Positions 23,256-33,705 of a stretch of 46,686 nucleotides of DNA are shown piece by piece. A model generated the notes under the pieces. It worked only from the letters and a program-made list of their open reading frames with translations. It was not told the DNA's origin and ran no database searches. The translations under genes were made by a program, and so were the position numbers. The DNA is taken from NCBI GenBank assembly GCA_010094045.1, contig ML986620.1:9542-56227 (forward strand), given 5' to 3'. Every line of letters begins with the position of its first letter. Positions within the stretch are counted from its first letter, which is position 1. The DNA comes from Lojkania enalia. Its lineage: Eukaryota; Ascomycota; Dothideomycetes; Pleosporales.

Positions 23256-25440
23256 CTTGGGCCTGATTTGGAGGTCAAACTGCGTGTTCGTGTTGTGCCG
23301 CAAGATCTTCGTGGCAAATCTCGAACAATATCGTTGGAATACATATGGGCGCTTCTATGTAAAATGAATGATTCGTAATTTGTTCAAAAAAAGCTTGTTA
23401 CAGTGCGACGGACTAGTGTGTTACTTGCTTGCGTGCATGACGCAAGCTATGATTTATAGACTATCCCAGTGTATGACTCCTTCACACATAAGATATCAGC
23501 CACTACAATGGAGCACAGGAAACCATTCCAAGTCTTTCGGTTGTCAATATTGTAGCTAGTTAGTCGTGTAACGGTGTACATGTGATGTGGTTGGAGAAAC
23601 ATTACATTAGTTGCTCAAACTACTTGACTTCCATCCTTCCATTGGAAAGACACTCCAGAGATACCTACTGCCGTGACTTCTTTGCTCTTTCGTCTGCTAC
23701 TATTTGAAAACCTCCCTTATTCTACTAAAGCCTGTACGTATTATATCATCATACAACCTGTTATATGTATTCAGATTGTTTACTAGTTTAAACGCAACGG
23801 TTCATGGCTTTTAATTCTAAAATTCACTCATCGGCTTGGAATACGTCGAAGTTGGAGGTTGGGGGCTTACAGTTTAGAGATAGAAAGATGTCCGTAAGAA
23901 TTGGAAGGCGATATGCATCAGCCGTGCAGACTATTGTCGTATGCTATCTACCTAAATATTATACGAGTCCATTATGATAAAATTACTTGGTCAATAAGAA
24001 AAAGTGCTTAGCTTTGTATCCCCGTATAATCGCCCGATCATGATCTTGACCCACGACTCACCTTGTGTTATCATGTTGGCGGTATGCGTGAAACCAAGGG
24101 GAAGGTTTTGATGAATAAGCAGGTTGAATGTTAGAATACAGGTAGGAATTGTTGGCTAGCATCATTGTCGAAGATCCATCCGCGTCTAATGATGCTAACG
24201 AACGAGATACATCTTCGATCTCCCCGCTGAGTCTTGTGATTGGTTACTGCAATAACTAGCCATGATTACGAGGATCCATGACGGAGGTTCTTGGGTCTTG
24301 GTATTTGTTGAGAAGTAGGCACATCTGGGGGGGACAGGTCGGAGTCAGGGGTCCCCAGCTATTCCATGGAATAATCGAGTAGTATCTAGAGATTTCCATT
24401 TTGATTCAATCTGTTTCTTCGAAAATACTTAAATGAGAGATTTGTCGATTTTGTCATCGCCGTTAAGATATCTATTGGTAGGGATATGGGCCTATAGGTG
24501 AACCTGATTTCATTGAGTCGGGTATCATATCCTGCTCCCCACTCGTCGTCACACTGATCCGCGCACGTTAAAGCAACACAAAGGGCTCAACAAAATAAGG
24601 ATTTATTGAGCTATTCGGTCAACAGGACAGTAATGAACGAGATATTAAATAGTAGGACGCTGCTTGCGGGGCCCGAGGTCATAGGCGTTTAGATATTGTA
24701 ATTCCAGAAGCACCAATCTCCACTCGTCGCAGAGCGAACAATGGTTGGGGCGTCTGGGATTGCGCTTCTACCCTGTCGCATTCTTGAAAATAGTTCAAGT
24801 AACAAGTCCGTGACACGACGGCCCAATGATTCTTGAAGAATCACAACCTGTATAAATTCATGTCTTGGTTGTTAGGAGAGCAAATTGCACACTAATTATA
24901 AACAATAGAAAACCTTGTCTCCAATAAAATGAGATTTTCGTCTAGAATTCGGGGAAAGTAGAGCTTGTGACAATGCAGATCAAGTGGGAACGTTGAAATA
25001 AACTTCCAGACATTGAATGATAGCATGGCCCTCTAATTCATATCCGATCGCGAGCTTTCATCTGGGCTATCTTTGGTGATGACTAGATTGCTGTAATTCC
25101 AGCATTTTCCGTATTACGCCCACTGTGCATGACGGTGCTCTGCTGGAATGGTGCAACTAAATCGCTAGAGTTGTGTGGTGCAGCATTTAAAACCCCGAAT
25201 AAAAATTGGTACAGCAAACATTGATGGTTTAAATGAATGCGTACAATGGGTTATTCCTATTACATTTCAGAAATATCTATCCAGCGTGGTTGATTTCCGG
25301 TTCGCTTGCTGAGGCGTACCTTGGATATATCCAAGCCTTTTAGCCAACACACTCACTCTTCTCTAGCAAGAGTGCATAAAACTTAGCAAATTTGTCAAAT
25401 TTGGATTCTCAGTCGTATAAACCGACGTCTACCATGCTAT
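23256..25440. other. 2.2-kb gene-poor stretch
   Basis: Upstream of the minus-strand gene ending at 23255, so its promoter should lie at about 23260-23700. Only frames under 65 codons are present, without recognisable content. No repeats or transposon ends were identified. Confidence 0.45.
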
Positions 25441-25709
25441 ATCCCTAAGGAACCTGGCCGGTGCCCATATTTCTATCGAACCTCCCAAAGGAGCTCATCC
25501 TCATCCTCGAACACGTCAACTTAGCCACTCTCTATATCCCCTATCGGGACATCTTCAGTGACTTTTGTCAGCTAACAGACTCAACGATCCACCGCGTTGT
25601 CAGAAATATTATGATCATACCGGCAGAAATACTTCCTATATTCTGCGTCTGGATAGACTCATCGGAAAATGCGGCGCCCCTCGCATTCTTCAATCCAATC
25701 AGACACTAA
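25441..25709 (+). pseudogene. Possible F-box-like N-terminal remnant
   Basis: An 82-codon frame starting at GTG (25461) reads FLSNLPKELILILEHVNLATL near its N-terminus. This resembles the LPxELxxxIxxxL opening of F-box and ankyrin-type fungal proteins. There is no ATG in frame, and the continuation after about 30 residues is not family-like and ends at 25709. A decayed gene start or a chance frame are both possible. Confidence 0.22.
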
Positions 25710-26631
25710 GGCTAGAATAGCGACTTTCATTGGACGGATTGTATACTGTCTTTCCGAGCCCAATTTTTTTTATTTTTATTTTTTTTACAACGTTCGGCAT
25801 GCATTTAGGCAGGATCGAGCCTCGACGGTCGGGTCCACGTGGAGCAGCAAAGACTTGAGGGCTTCAATAAAGTACTAGGATGATTGAGAACGGGTATTTG
25901 CGCCGCTGGTACCATTTTCATTCGGATAGGATGGTGTATAGGTGAAGCGGCCAGTTCTGCTCAACAGCGCTATTCAAGAAAAGCAGAATTACCAAGATAG
26001 CCATGTGATAATTGAAGGGGGAGGCGCTGTCACGAGCCTTTTATCCTTTTTGCGAAAGGCTAGCACTGGGTATGTTACATACCCAATCGACTTCAGGATA
26101 CCGAAATTAATAGCGAAATTGTGCTCGATGAATGATGAACATGCACCATATCGTCCTCTCTAAGTGCATCTTGATTGACGGGGTGACAATGGCTGAATGG
26201 CTTGCCTATTAGATGATATGTAGGGCATATAGTACGAGCAATGGCCGCTACTATACGCCCAATGGATTGCATTGCTGAAAAGCTGGTGCTAGAATCAAGG
26301 GGTGACCAGCAAATGCTTTGAGGAGATGAATAGAAAAGTCATTTGATGTCACACAGTGAAATAATATGGGGGCTGTTACGAGGCCGCCAAAGTCACTCCA
26401 CACCACACAGGTGAGACCACTGTCACAGTACCTTGAAGAAGAGAAACTCTGGGGATAGGATAAGAAAGTGCAGGCAAGGAGAAATATGAGCATGAAGGGG
26501 AACAACGGGTGACGACGCGAATGCGCGTCAATGTCTTGGCAACGAAATTCTCTAATTGCCCCGCGCTTGACACTCCTCAGAGCCCACATCGGACAAAATG
26601 AACGGACGGAATTCAACACATCGCTACAATC
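25710..26631. other. Intergenic, upstream of the zinc-finger/ankyrin-like gene
   Basis: Short frames only (25669-25878, 25942-26163, and 26251-26619 on the minus strand), none recognisable. A T-rich tract at about 25764-25787 is notable only as low complexity. The last few hundred bases should hold the promoter of the gene at 26632. Confidence 0.4.
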
Positions 26632-27490
26632 ATGTCTACCTGCGTTGCCTGCCAGCAGCCATTGCTAATCGAGCTCGAACCGGAGGAGGATGAGGACGTT
26701 GAGATGGGAGGATCATCCTCAGGCAAAGGCCGAGCAGTGGGGCTAGAAACCGTGCCGGATGATGTGCATCTCAATTGTGGATGCCACTTCCATTGGTACT
26801 TTACATTCAGATGACCCGGGATTACTTGCGCTGATTATTACTGGTAGGCAATGCCTCCTAGAAGCTTACCAAATAACGCAATGCCCGAATTGCGGTAAGG
26901 AAATAGCTTCGCATTCCCCCAACGGCTGTATGCAAGTGCTATGCGACCTCGACAACGAAGGTGGAGCACAAACCAACCTCGACATCCTCCCTCTCCTTAG
27001 CGAAGAGAGTTATCTAAAGGCATACCCCGAGGAGCGCAAGTGCCGCGCTTTCTTAGAGTTCTGCCGCGAAGGCGACGTGAATGCGATCGTCGGGATGTTA
27101 CAAGATGAAGAGGAAGAGGAAGAGGAAGAGGAAGAGGATGAAGAGATGGGAGACGGAGGACATCATGGTAAGAGGATTGGACCAGACGAATTGTTGCGAT
27201 ACCAGGATCCCATTGGCGATATGCATTCAGGCCTCCACGCTTCTGTTCAAGCGGGGAGCCGCGAAGTTGCTTGGTTGCTCCTGCTCCTAGCAAGCAACTT
27301 GGACTTGCAGCAGTTCCCACCTCAGGTATTCCAAGAAGCCGAAGCATTAGGCATAATGAGGGGGGATTTGGCTGGCAAAATCGATATCAGGACTCTAAAG
27401 GACGTAAATGGGAAGTCGGCAGAGGATATCGCGTTAGAGGTTGGTGGAGTCTGGTCCGGGTGGCCGGGAACAGGACGCCTCTCGGCTTGA
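26632..27490 (+). CDS. RING-like zinc-finger protein with ankyrin-like C-terminal domain
   Basis: Predicted 268-aa protein from exons 26632-26795 and 26848-27490. The 52-nt intron (GTACTT..GGTAG) splits a Trp codon and joins CGCHFHW to QCLLEAY. Without splicing the frame stops shortly after CHFHW. The N-terminal Cys/His pattern CxxC (4-7), then CxCHFHWxC and CPNC, looks like a compact or degenerate RING-type zinc site. An acidic low-complexity run of about ten Glu follows KCRAFLEFCREGDVNAIVGML. The C-terminal half has YQDPIGDMHSGLHASVQAGS and EVAWLLLLLAS, typical of an ankyrin-type helical repeat, and ends in GGVWSGWPGTGRLSA. I recall close relatives across filamentous ascomycetes without an assigned function. 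A role in ubiquitin transfer or protein binding is inference only. Confidence 0.8.
27108..27138 (+). repeat. (GAAGAG)n microsatellite encoding a Glu run
   Basis: About five hexamer units of GAAGAG (with GAG/GAA alternation) within the zinc-finger/ankyrin-like gene, coding for consecutive Glu. It is in frame and coding, hence variable in length but unlikely to be disruptive. Confidence 0.8.
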
Positions 27491-27906
27491 TATTACCACA
27501 TAGCATCATTATTATTCAAAAGGTTATACTTTCTGGTAAACCTCCCGTTTCTCAGCATTCAGCCTCATCACAAGCCCCGCGGACCAATGAATCAAGACAC
27601 AGATTCTCAGACACTATCGAAACACCACCAGAATTTCTCATATCACAACAATGCTGCGTTGGTATCGTCATCCAAGCTATTCGTCAGCAGATCTAACTGT
27701 TACATTTGTACTCTTTATTTGTCTAGTCATATAGAAACAGTCTCTTCTCACTAGGTTAATCCTATAGTAAGTAGTTTGGGTGACCAATACATTGTCTCAC
27801 AGGATGCCGATGTGATTATTATTTACTTCACCTCCAAAAGTCGTCCAAGCAAGTCCCTTTAACTTGTACCCGCACCTGAACCGGGTCAATACTACGCCAG
27901 TCCGTA
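27491..27906. other. Intergenic, 3' of the zinc-finger/ankyrin-like gene
   Basis: Normal-composition sequence containing the expected 3' UTR. A frame continuing to 27696 is an overlap shadow. It ends at the TA target dinucleotide (27905-27906) of the pogo element. Confidence 0.5.
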
Positions 27907-27969
27907 TGTTTTTCGGCTCCCTGGAGTTTTCGGTAGCCCTACCAAAACTCGGACCCAGTACAAAATAGT
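27907..27969 (+). repeat. Left terminal inverted repeat of the pogo-like element
   Basis: Aligns with the reverse complement of 29502-29564 over its whole length with a few mismatches and one-base gaps. The conserved stretches are TTTTCGG, GTTTTCG and GTACAAAATAGT. It is preceded by TA at 27905-27906. Confidence 0.85.
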
Positions 27970-27997
27970 ACCGTACCATTAGCACCATGTCTTTGTA

Positions 27998-29486
27998 ATG
28001 GATCCTAGAGAAATTGCTATTTGTAGAGGATATTCGTGACTATAATGGAGGCATTTTATCCTAGCTAGTCAGATGCCGCTCTAGCCTACGGCCTTCCTGA
28101 ACCACCCTTTAGTCGCGTCAAACCATGAATTTCAATAGCGACTGAACTTTCGGGTAGAGAGCTTTCTAGCTGGCTGGATTCTGGAAGAGGACATACGCGG
28201 ATATTATCCCTCCCACGCGCGCGCGAAAAATAGCGAACCGAATTCTTCGAATGAACGGCGATCAACAGCCTGTTAGCAGACTCTAGTCACTATAATCTAT
28301 AAAGCGCAACCCTCATATTACAACAGCCGTCTGCAGGAAGCTTGAAGCTCCTAGAGCTGAGGCAGCTACGGCTGATCAAGTAGCCGTGTTCTTTCAACGC
28401 TACGAGAGCACAATTCCACAAAGCAATATCACTACTACTAGAGTATAAAATACGGGAAAGATAAGAATTATGCTAGGTATATGAACGAATATTAGAGTCC
28501 TTTCAATCTTATTAAAGAAGAAGACTTTAATCAAACCTCCAGAATCTTATAAGTCTCTATAATTAAGAGCGTGTCTGGAAAAAGTAGAAACTATGACCTC
28601 CAATCATCTTTAAGAGATAGAACCTATAGATTACCTAGTTTCCTACGTAATATATCCTGATTAGTTTTATAATATATTAGAAAATAGCTGAATGCCAAAT
28701 TTAATTAGATAGAGTAGCTACAGCGCTGACTTCTCCCTGATACTGTCGAATATAGGGCTTAATATTGAATTATTATTCTAGATAGCTATAGCAGCTATAT
28801 TAATATTAAGTTTTGTAGTTCAATAAATAGGATTAGATTAAGCTTCTGTTAAGAATAATTATATTAATACTACTGACTGGGAAATTTTTCTTTAATAATA
28901 CTATATCTATTAAAATAGACAGCCTTATTACTTATTATAAAACTGCTAGAAAAGAAGAGCTTATAGAAAAAGTAATTCGGGCTAGTTAGAAGGCTACTAC
29001 TATCTACCTCCTTAATATGGAGAAGATAGTTAGGCCCTTATAAGTTTTAATAAAGTCTACAATACTACTACCTACTAGGAAGCTACTATTATTACCTATT
29101 AAAAGCTCTTATAGAATACAATAGAACCCTTGGGGTTTCTACCGTATATACTAGTCTCTTTAAAGCTCTAAAAACCTTATATAGGACGTATTCTCTTCGA
29201 GAAAGTAATGTGGTATTTAACTAAATATTCAAGTAGAAAACTTAAAGTTAGGAAGAAGTAATTAGAATTTTAACTAGAGCCTACTAGGGCCCAAAAAAGC
29301 ATATACATAGACCCTAATGAACAATGTACCAATATTGAGAAAATTATAAACTTGATTCAAACAACTGAAGTTGCTAAGATCGAGAAAGCTACTACTTCTA
29401 TCGAGGAGGCCCTTGCTAAGACCTCGGCCGCTGCCTAGGCTGCTACTCTTGAGTTTATGTGTATTGAGCTTCAACTCTCAATATAA
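27998..29486 (+). pseudogene. Broken pogo/Tigger-type DDE_1 transposase
   Basis: Starts at ATG 27998 (MDPREIAIC), 28 bp inside the left terminal repeat, and ends near the TAA at 29484-29486. Recognisable blocks in order: an ESFLAGWILEEDIRGYYPSHA segment of the CENP-B-like helix-turn-helix; ILRMNGDQQPVSRL (~28238-28290); ADQVAVFFQRYESTIPQSN (~28375-28430) just before the catalytic block; an NTGKIRIMLGI remnant where the family has its NxDExGxxxG motif; and the C-terminal DVFSSRK and IEKIINLIQTTE. The frame contains many stops and at least two frameshifts, and the first catalytic acidic pair is altered. It is not expected to be active. Confidence 0.78.
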
Positions 29487-29501
29487 TGTGTATATTAATT
29501 G

Positions 29502-29564
29502 ACTATTTTGTACGGAGTACGCGTCTTGATGGGGCTGTCGAAAACCCTGGGGTGCCGAAAACGG
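29502..29564 (-). repeat. Right terminal inverted repeat of the pogo-like element
   Basis: Reverse-complement partner of 27907-27969, followed by the target TA at 29565-29566. Confidence 0.85.
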
Positions 29565-29676
29565 TATGAACTAGCTTAGTGGTATGAGACCATTTTCTGG
29601 AGCATTCTTACACCTGTTGTATAGCGCAAATCATTCCCCTGACTTAACCACCTATATCTCGGCATGATGTTGTGCA

Positions 29677-29831
29677 TGTGGTGAGAGGCGAATCTTGTCT
29701 CAGGGAGGGAAATGAGGAACTGAACTGATTGAGGGAGGATTGCTAGCGGGCAATATTTATGTACATAGAACAAGGGGTATATCAGCTGATATCCAATACA
29801 GCTCGGCAGACTTACCAAAATCCCCATCACA
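29677..29831 (-). repeat. Solo LTR (155 bp) of the Copia element family
   Basis: On the plus strand it begins TGTGGTGAGAGGCGAATC and ends CCCCATCACA, giving the TG..CA ends of an LTR. It is flanked by an exact 5-bp direct repeat GTGCA (29672-29676 and 29832-29836), so its ends are defined to the base. It is homologous to the 3' LTR at 37004-37207 and the copy at 30651-30813. It shares the palindrome ATATCAGCTGATAT. Its LTR sense is on the minus strand. No internal retrotransposon sequence is present, so it arose by LTR-LTR recombination. Confidence 0.88.
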
Positions 29832-29910
29832 GTGCAGATATAAGTCCCGCACTGTCATCCCATCAAAATTGTCTTAATCTTAACAAGAGTTCATTCGCTG
29901 AGGGCAGAAG

Positions 29911-31326
29911 ATGACCTCGGCATCTTTAGATCTCTCCGATACATTCTATCATATAGCAAAGATTGACTTCACAAAGTCGATTGACACTTGCGAATCTCAG
30001 GGAACTGAGTGTCATAATGACTGGAAGTCCTAGTGAGATAGGCGCTAGGTGCGTTGTCCCCTTTGTAGAAGTAGGGTAAGACTCCCCATGTGTATGGTTA
30101 TACGGGGCTGACAGAATTTGTAGGCATATGTGACGATTCTCGACATTAACGATGAGAAGGGAACAGTGGTTTGCTAGGATTTGAACTGCAGGGGATACTA
30201 GTAAGATATTGAAGCCTTCTGATTCCACCTGTAGTCGGAACCGTCGTTAGAATATTGTGTCCCTGGTGCCTCTATCCGTCCCGTAGTTTAATGTATCCTA
30301 GTGTCCAGTATATTAATACCGACGTTACATCCTTTTCGTCACGAACTGCCAGCTTCGAGTCGGTGATCGCGTTCTCCCCTCACAAAACCGTCCATATCGT
30401 CCTTAATGCTGGTTTACCTGACATCAACTTGGACACTTCGCTAGATCCCCAACCCTAGGAATCATTAGTCGCCGGCACATGAAATCCTTCGATGGTACTC
30501 CTTGACGTGAATCTCAAAGATGCCTTTTAATCCTCACATTTAGCTCTTCACTACTTCAAACAAATGGCCAACTCGGGGGCTTTATCTGTGATAGGGATTT
30601 GACGAGTCTACTGAGTACGATTTCATACTACCGTACGGGAGCAAGTTATCCGGTTGCAGGTTGTATCAGATACCGTCGCACGATATCTAATCATGCTAGA
30701 TATCAGCTGATATACCCTTCCTTATATACATAAATATGGCCTGCTGGCCATCCTCAATCAACCAGTTCAGCTCCTCATCTCCCTCCCTAAGACAAGATTC
30801 GCCTCTCACCACATTATCTAGCAAATAGTTGATCTTCGTTTTTGGTCTGGCTGAATACGTGTCACTGAGTCAGATGACTGACTAGACCGCCTCAAAATTC
30901 GGCGTCCACGACCTTTGGCCCGCTTTTCGTCACTCAACAGCCACACTCGGTCCTGAGGCTCCTCCGCTCCGAACTAACTTTATCCCGCCGACATTTATCA
31001 AGGCACATATGACTGCAGCTTCCGAAGCAGGTCTTGGGCATCTTGGTATCATGCTCGGTGAATTACAGGGTGTGGCTGCGGGAATTATGAGGGTCTCGAG
31101 CAATGAGAGTATCTATGGCAGAGCTGTGGCTATTGCCGCGGGCGAGAAGGTTCCTGGCGATAGGAATTTCGACCTTTGCAGTGATTGGGAGGGGGAGGAT
31201 GTGGGGAGGGAGATTCTGGGTCACCGGAACGATGGGGTGATCTCGGGTTTGCAATTGGTCGGACAGCCAATATATAAAATTGATAAAAAGGATGTGGTTA
31301 GAGTAATCCACGAGCGTATGGGTTGA
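29911..31326 (+). pseudogene. Short-chain dehydrogenase/reductase pseudogene, interrupted by a solo LTR
   Basis: Pieces of one SDR gene occur in order on the plus strand, in different frames with stops between them. After an ATG at 29911 comes a Rossmann segment MTGSPSEIGARC (~30016-30050; the family has TGxxxGIG), then YVTILDINDEKG (~30125), then VQYINTDVTSF and the NAG-type motif IVLNAGLPD (~30400). DVNLKDAF and LALHYFKQM follow (~30503-30560). A solo LTR occupies 30651-30813. Beyond it, FIPPTFIKAHMTAAS and an intact 105-codon C-terminus (31009-31326) with NESIYGRAVAIA and GDRNFDLC finish the protein. The YxxxK active-site region was not found. It resembles fungal NAD(P)-dependent oxidoreductases; the substrate is unknown. 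It is clearly nonfunctional. Confidence 0.78.
30651..30813 (+). repeat. Solo LTR inserted in the SDR pseudogene
   Basis: The same LTR family as 29677-29831 but in the opposite orientation: it contains ATATCAGCTGATATACCC and ends GCCTCTCACCACA. An exact direct repeat TTATC flanks it (30646-30650 and 30814-30818). The first ~20 bases are diverged from the other copies and do not start with TG, so the left end relies on the target duplication. Confidence 0.75.
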
Positions 31327-32586
31327 GGTAGGCGATGAGGAAACAGTGAGAAACGGTTATGATTCATAGGCTTCACTTCCAATAAAATTTATTAAGTTTA
31401 ATCTATGTACGAAGACCTCGAGGCTAGAAGCTGCAACAACTATTTCCAATGTCAATGCAAGGTGAGGTAGGGATTGGCGTGGGAACGAATTCACGTGACT
31501 GCAGTCTTAGCGCGTTTGAAGCTCGGACTCAATCGCATCATCCCAGTGCATGACGTAAGCCTCTTCTTCCATCTCAATCCTTCTATTTGCAAACAATCAT
31601 TAGCAGAAGCGTAGTCGGAAGTGTCCCTTCTAGCCGCTTTTGATTCTGGGAGGGGCGGCTGTCTGATATAATCGCTAGCTTATAGGAGTTAACTATTTTG
31701 TATATATTTACTATTTGCTACACATACAACTTACAGATATTAGAAAGTGCTAGAAGACGCGGTCGAGGGTTAAATGCTCCTAAAGACTTGATGCCGTGGA
31801 CTATGTCGCGGAAGATCTAGCCGACACACAGCTGGAAAACATCAGCTCATAGTCTCGCCATCGGCTCCATTCCAAAGCCTTGGTCTCTACAGTTCTATTG
31901 CCTGTGGCAAGGCCCGAACCAGGGTCTGTCTTTTCCAAGGATGGACCGCCCAGCCCCTGTGGCACGGCTCCTTCTCGCTCTTCTCGAAGCAATGAGGGGG
32001 GTGAAACTATGGAGCTCCAGAACTCTTCAATGCAGTCGCTTTTCTTATCCTCCCGGGCACTATATCTATCTCTTCCTGCCGCTTTTGAGGCTAGGCTCCG
32101 AACTCGAACCTTCTGAAATTAAAGATAAGCTTTTATCCAGGGCGAGAAAGAGACCCCTGAAGTTGAAATACTCTTCACCGATAGAATCCAACTAATAATG
32201 ATGCGATAGTGATAATAATATGCCCCTATGGCAAGTACTGCGCCATCATCCATGAGTGTCGCTTGTATTCTCCTTGTTGCCATCTCAGTGGCTCTTATGG
32301 CATAGAGAGATGACATCATAGATAACACCGCGAAGCCAATCGTCTCCCTGGAGGAGTAATTGGTATGGCGGAACTCCTAGCGAGTTCAGAAACCCTCCGT
32401 AGCGTTGGGTGATGAACTATTTATTTAGGTCGACTAACTAGTGGAGTATGCAATCTACTGCTAATAGCTATTTGTATATAGATCGCCCGTTCGATAGCAT
32501 TATCAATAATTAATTGGCTTACACTCTTTCGTTCACTGTGGCTTACCTGGGCAGGGTTGCGGTATTAGGACCTTTCTAAATTTAGC
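31327..32586. other. Intergenic, no supportable gene
   Basis: Short overlapping frames on both strands at 31801-32195 and 32119-32328, without recognisable family content. The last ~200 bp should include the promoter of the Sub1-type gene. Nothing repeat-like was recognised. Confidence 0.4.
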
Positions 32587-33333
32587 ATGGTCAGAAACTT
32601 CAACGCGTCAGGCCAACCAACACTTTTCCAATCGCGCGTCGCATCTGCAAACAAGCACCCAATTGATACCATGACAGGCCGTGTTCGAGGCAGAGGCCGC
32701 GGCCGTCGCGGCGGCGGCTTTCCAAAGTCTGACAATAAGAAGCGTAGCTCAGCCGCGGATGACGACCCCGCCCCTCTGACGTCCAAGAGAGCGAAGACGG
32801 CGGAAGAAGAGGACGACGGACAGCCATTGGTTCCGAAGCTCGAGACAGACAGTGAAGGCAACAGCTATGTCGCCGTAAGTATCTCTTAGTCGTTATTCCT
32901 GTGGATTGGGAAAATAAAGCTCTTGAGAAGGAGGGAGTAACTGACGATGGCATACAGCTCAAAGCAAATGGGATGCGACGCGTAACAGTCAGCGATTTCA
33001 AAGGCAAGACGCTAGTCAGTATCCGCGAGTATTGGACGAACGATGCGGATGAGGTGCTGCCCGGGAAGAAGGTATGAATAAACCTCTTCCTCGATTGTGT
33101 ATCTTCAGCATAGCTGACCAGGATGCACGCAGGGTATATCCCTCTCGATGGACCAATACAATACCCTCATTGCGGCAGCGCCGCTCATCGAATCAGTGCT
33201 GACGAAGAAAGGGGAGGAGGCTGCTCGACCAGAATATGATGGTCAGACTGCGGAGGTGGCAGAGCAGAATAGGGATGAAGAGGAAGCGGATCCGGCTGCG
33301 AATGGCCAAGAGGATGAGGATGAAGAGGAGTGA
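32587..33333 (+). CDS. SUB1: Transcriptional coactivator PC4/Sub1 homologue
   Basis: Predicted 200-aa nuclear ssDNA-binding coactivator in three exons: 32587-32874, 32958-33071 and 33133-33333, with introns of 83 and 61 nt. Both introns are in phase 0. They join SYVA to LKANGMRRVTV and LPGKK to GISLSMDQY, producing the PC4 core: MRRVTVSDFKGKTLVSIREY, then LPGKKGISLSMDQYNTL and AAPLIESVL. The family acts with TFIIH and RNA polymerase II in initiation, elongation and genome stability. The N-terminus has an RGRGRGRRGGG segment and an acidic Ser/Lys region, and the C-terminus is a long acidic tail of Glu/Asp. A downstream ATG at 32671 (context ACCATGA) would give 172 aa and removes 28 residues that do not look family-like; either start is possible. 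Confidence 0.9.
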
Positions 33334-33705
33334 AGGGTATCTGAGGTAGATATGTCCTGTATTTCCATGGAGTTCGGCGTCACAGCAAAATATGGGCATA
33401 CGGACGGACGTGCTCAAGGTTCAAGAGCTCTATTTGGACGCGAGACGGAATGTTTCGCGGGTTTTCTTCATCGATGCAATGGATGCTGGCTGAATGCTTA
33501 CTGTGTATACATCTATGATACCAAAATATTTATTCGACGGCATTTGTGATTTATTTAGAGGTCCGATAAGGCGTGAATCAATTGGCATCGGAAATGCACA
33601 ATGTGCATGGGGAAGCGAGAGGCCTCTGCATATAATCACTGCGGGGCTGTGGGGTAGGTAGCTTATGGGCCGATCACATCGTAACACTATATTATTCTCG
33701 TGATC
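33334..33705. promoter_or_regulatory. Intergenic: Sub1 3' UTR and HET-gene promoter
   Basis: 372 bp between two plus-strand genes. It contains a frame on the minus strand (33430-33687) without recognisable content. No distinct regulatory motif was identified. Confidence 0.4.

Larger units (their letters stand above)
27907..29564 (+). mobile_element. Complete but inactive pogo-like DNA transposon with 63-bp terminal inverted repeats
   Basis: A 1,658-bp element bounded by TA on both sides (27905-27906 and 29565-29566), the expected target duplication of Tc1/mariner/pogo elements. The imperfect terminal inverted repeats are 27907-27969 and 29502-29564; both include TTTTCGG near the outer end and GTACAAAATAGT at the inner end. 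Inside is a broken transposase gene on the plus strand. Composition is uneven: the first ~530 bp and last ~270 bp have normal GC, while about 28440-29290 is strongly AT-rich with RIP-like transitions. This suggests RIP acted only on the part matching another copy. Confidence 0.85.

Noticed and set aside
22996..23367. 123-codon plus-strand frame opposite the first exon of the uncharacterised gene
   Set aside because: It is antisense to an exon that splices into a recognisable family protein.
25942..26163. 73-codon plus-strand frame upstream of the zinc-finger gene
   Set aside because: Short, no motifs, and not joinable to the downstream gene.
30160..30200. Possible tRNA T-arm (AGTTCAAATCC on the minus strand)
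   Set aside because: No acceptor stem, D-arm or anticodon arm could be built around it, and the plus strand here is part of the SDR pseudogene.
31801..32195. Overlapping frames of 63-84 codons on both strands
   Set aside because: No family content and no plausible start or splice structure.
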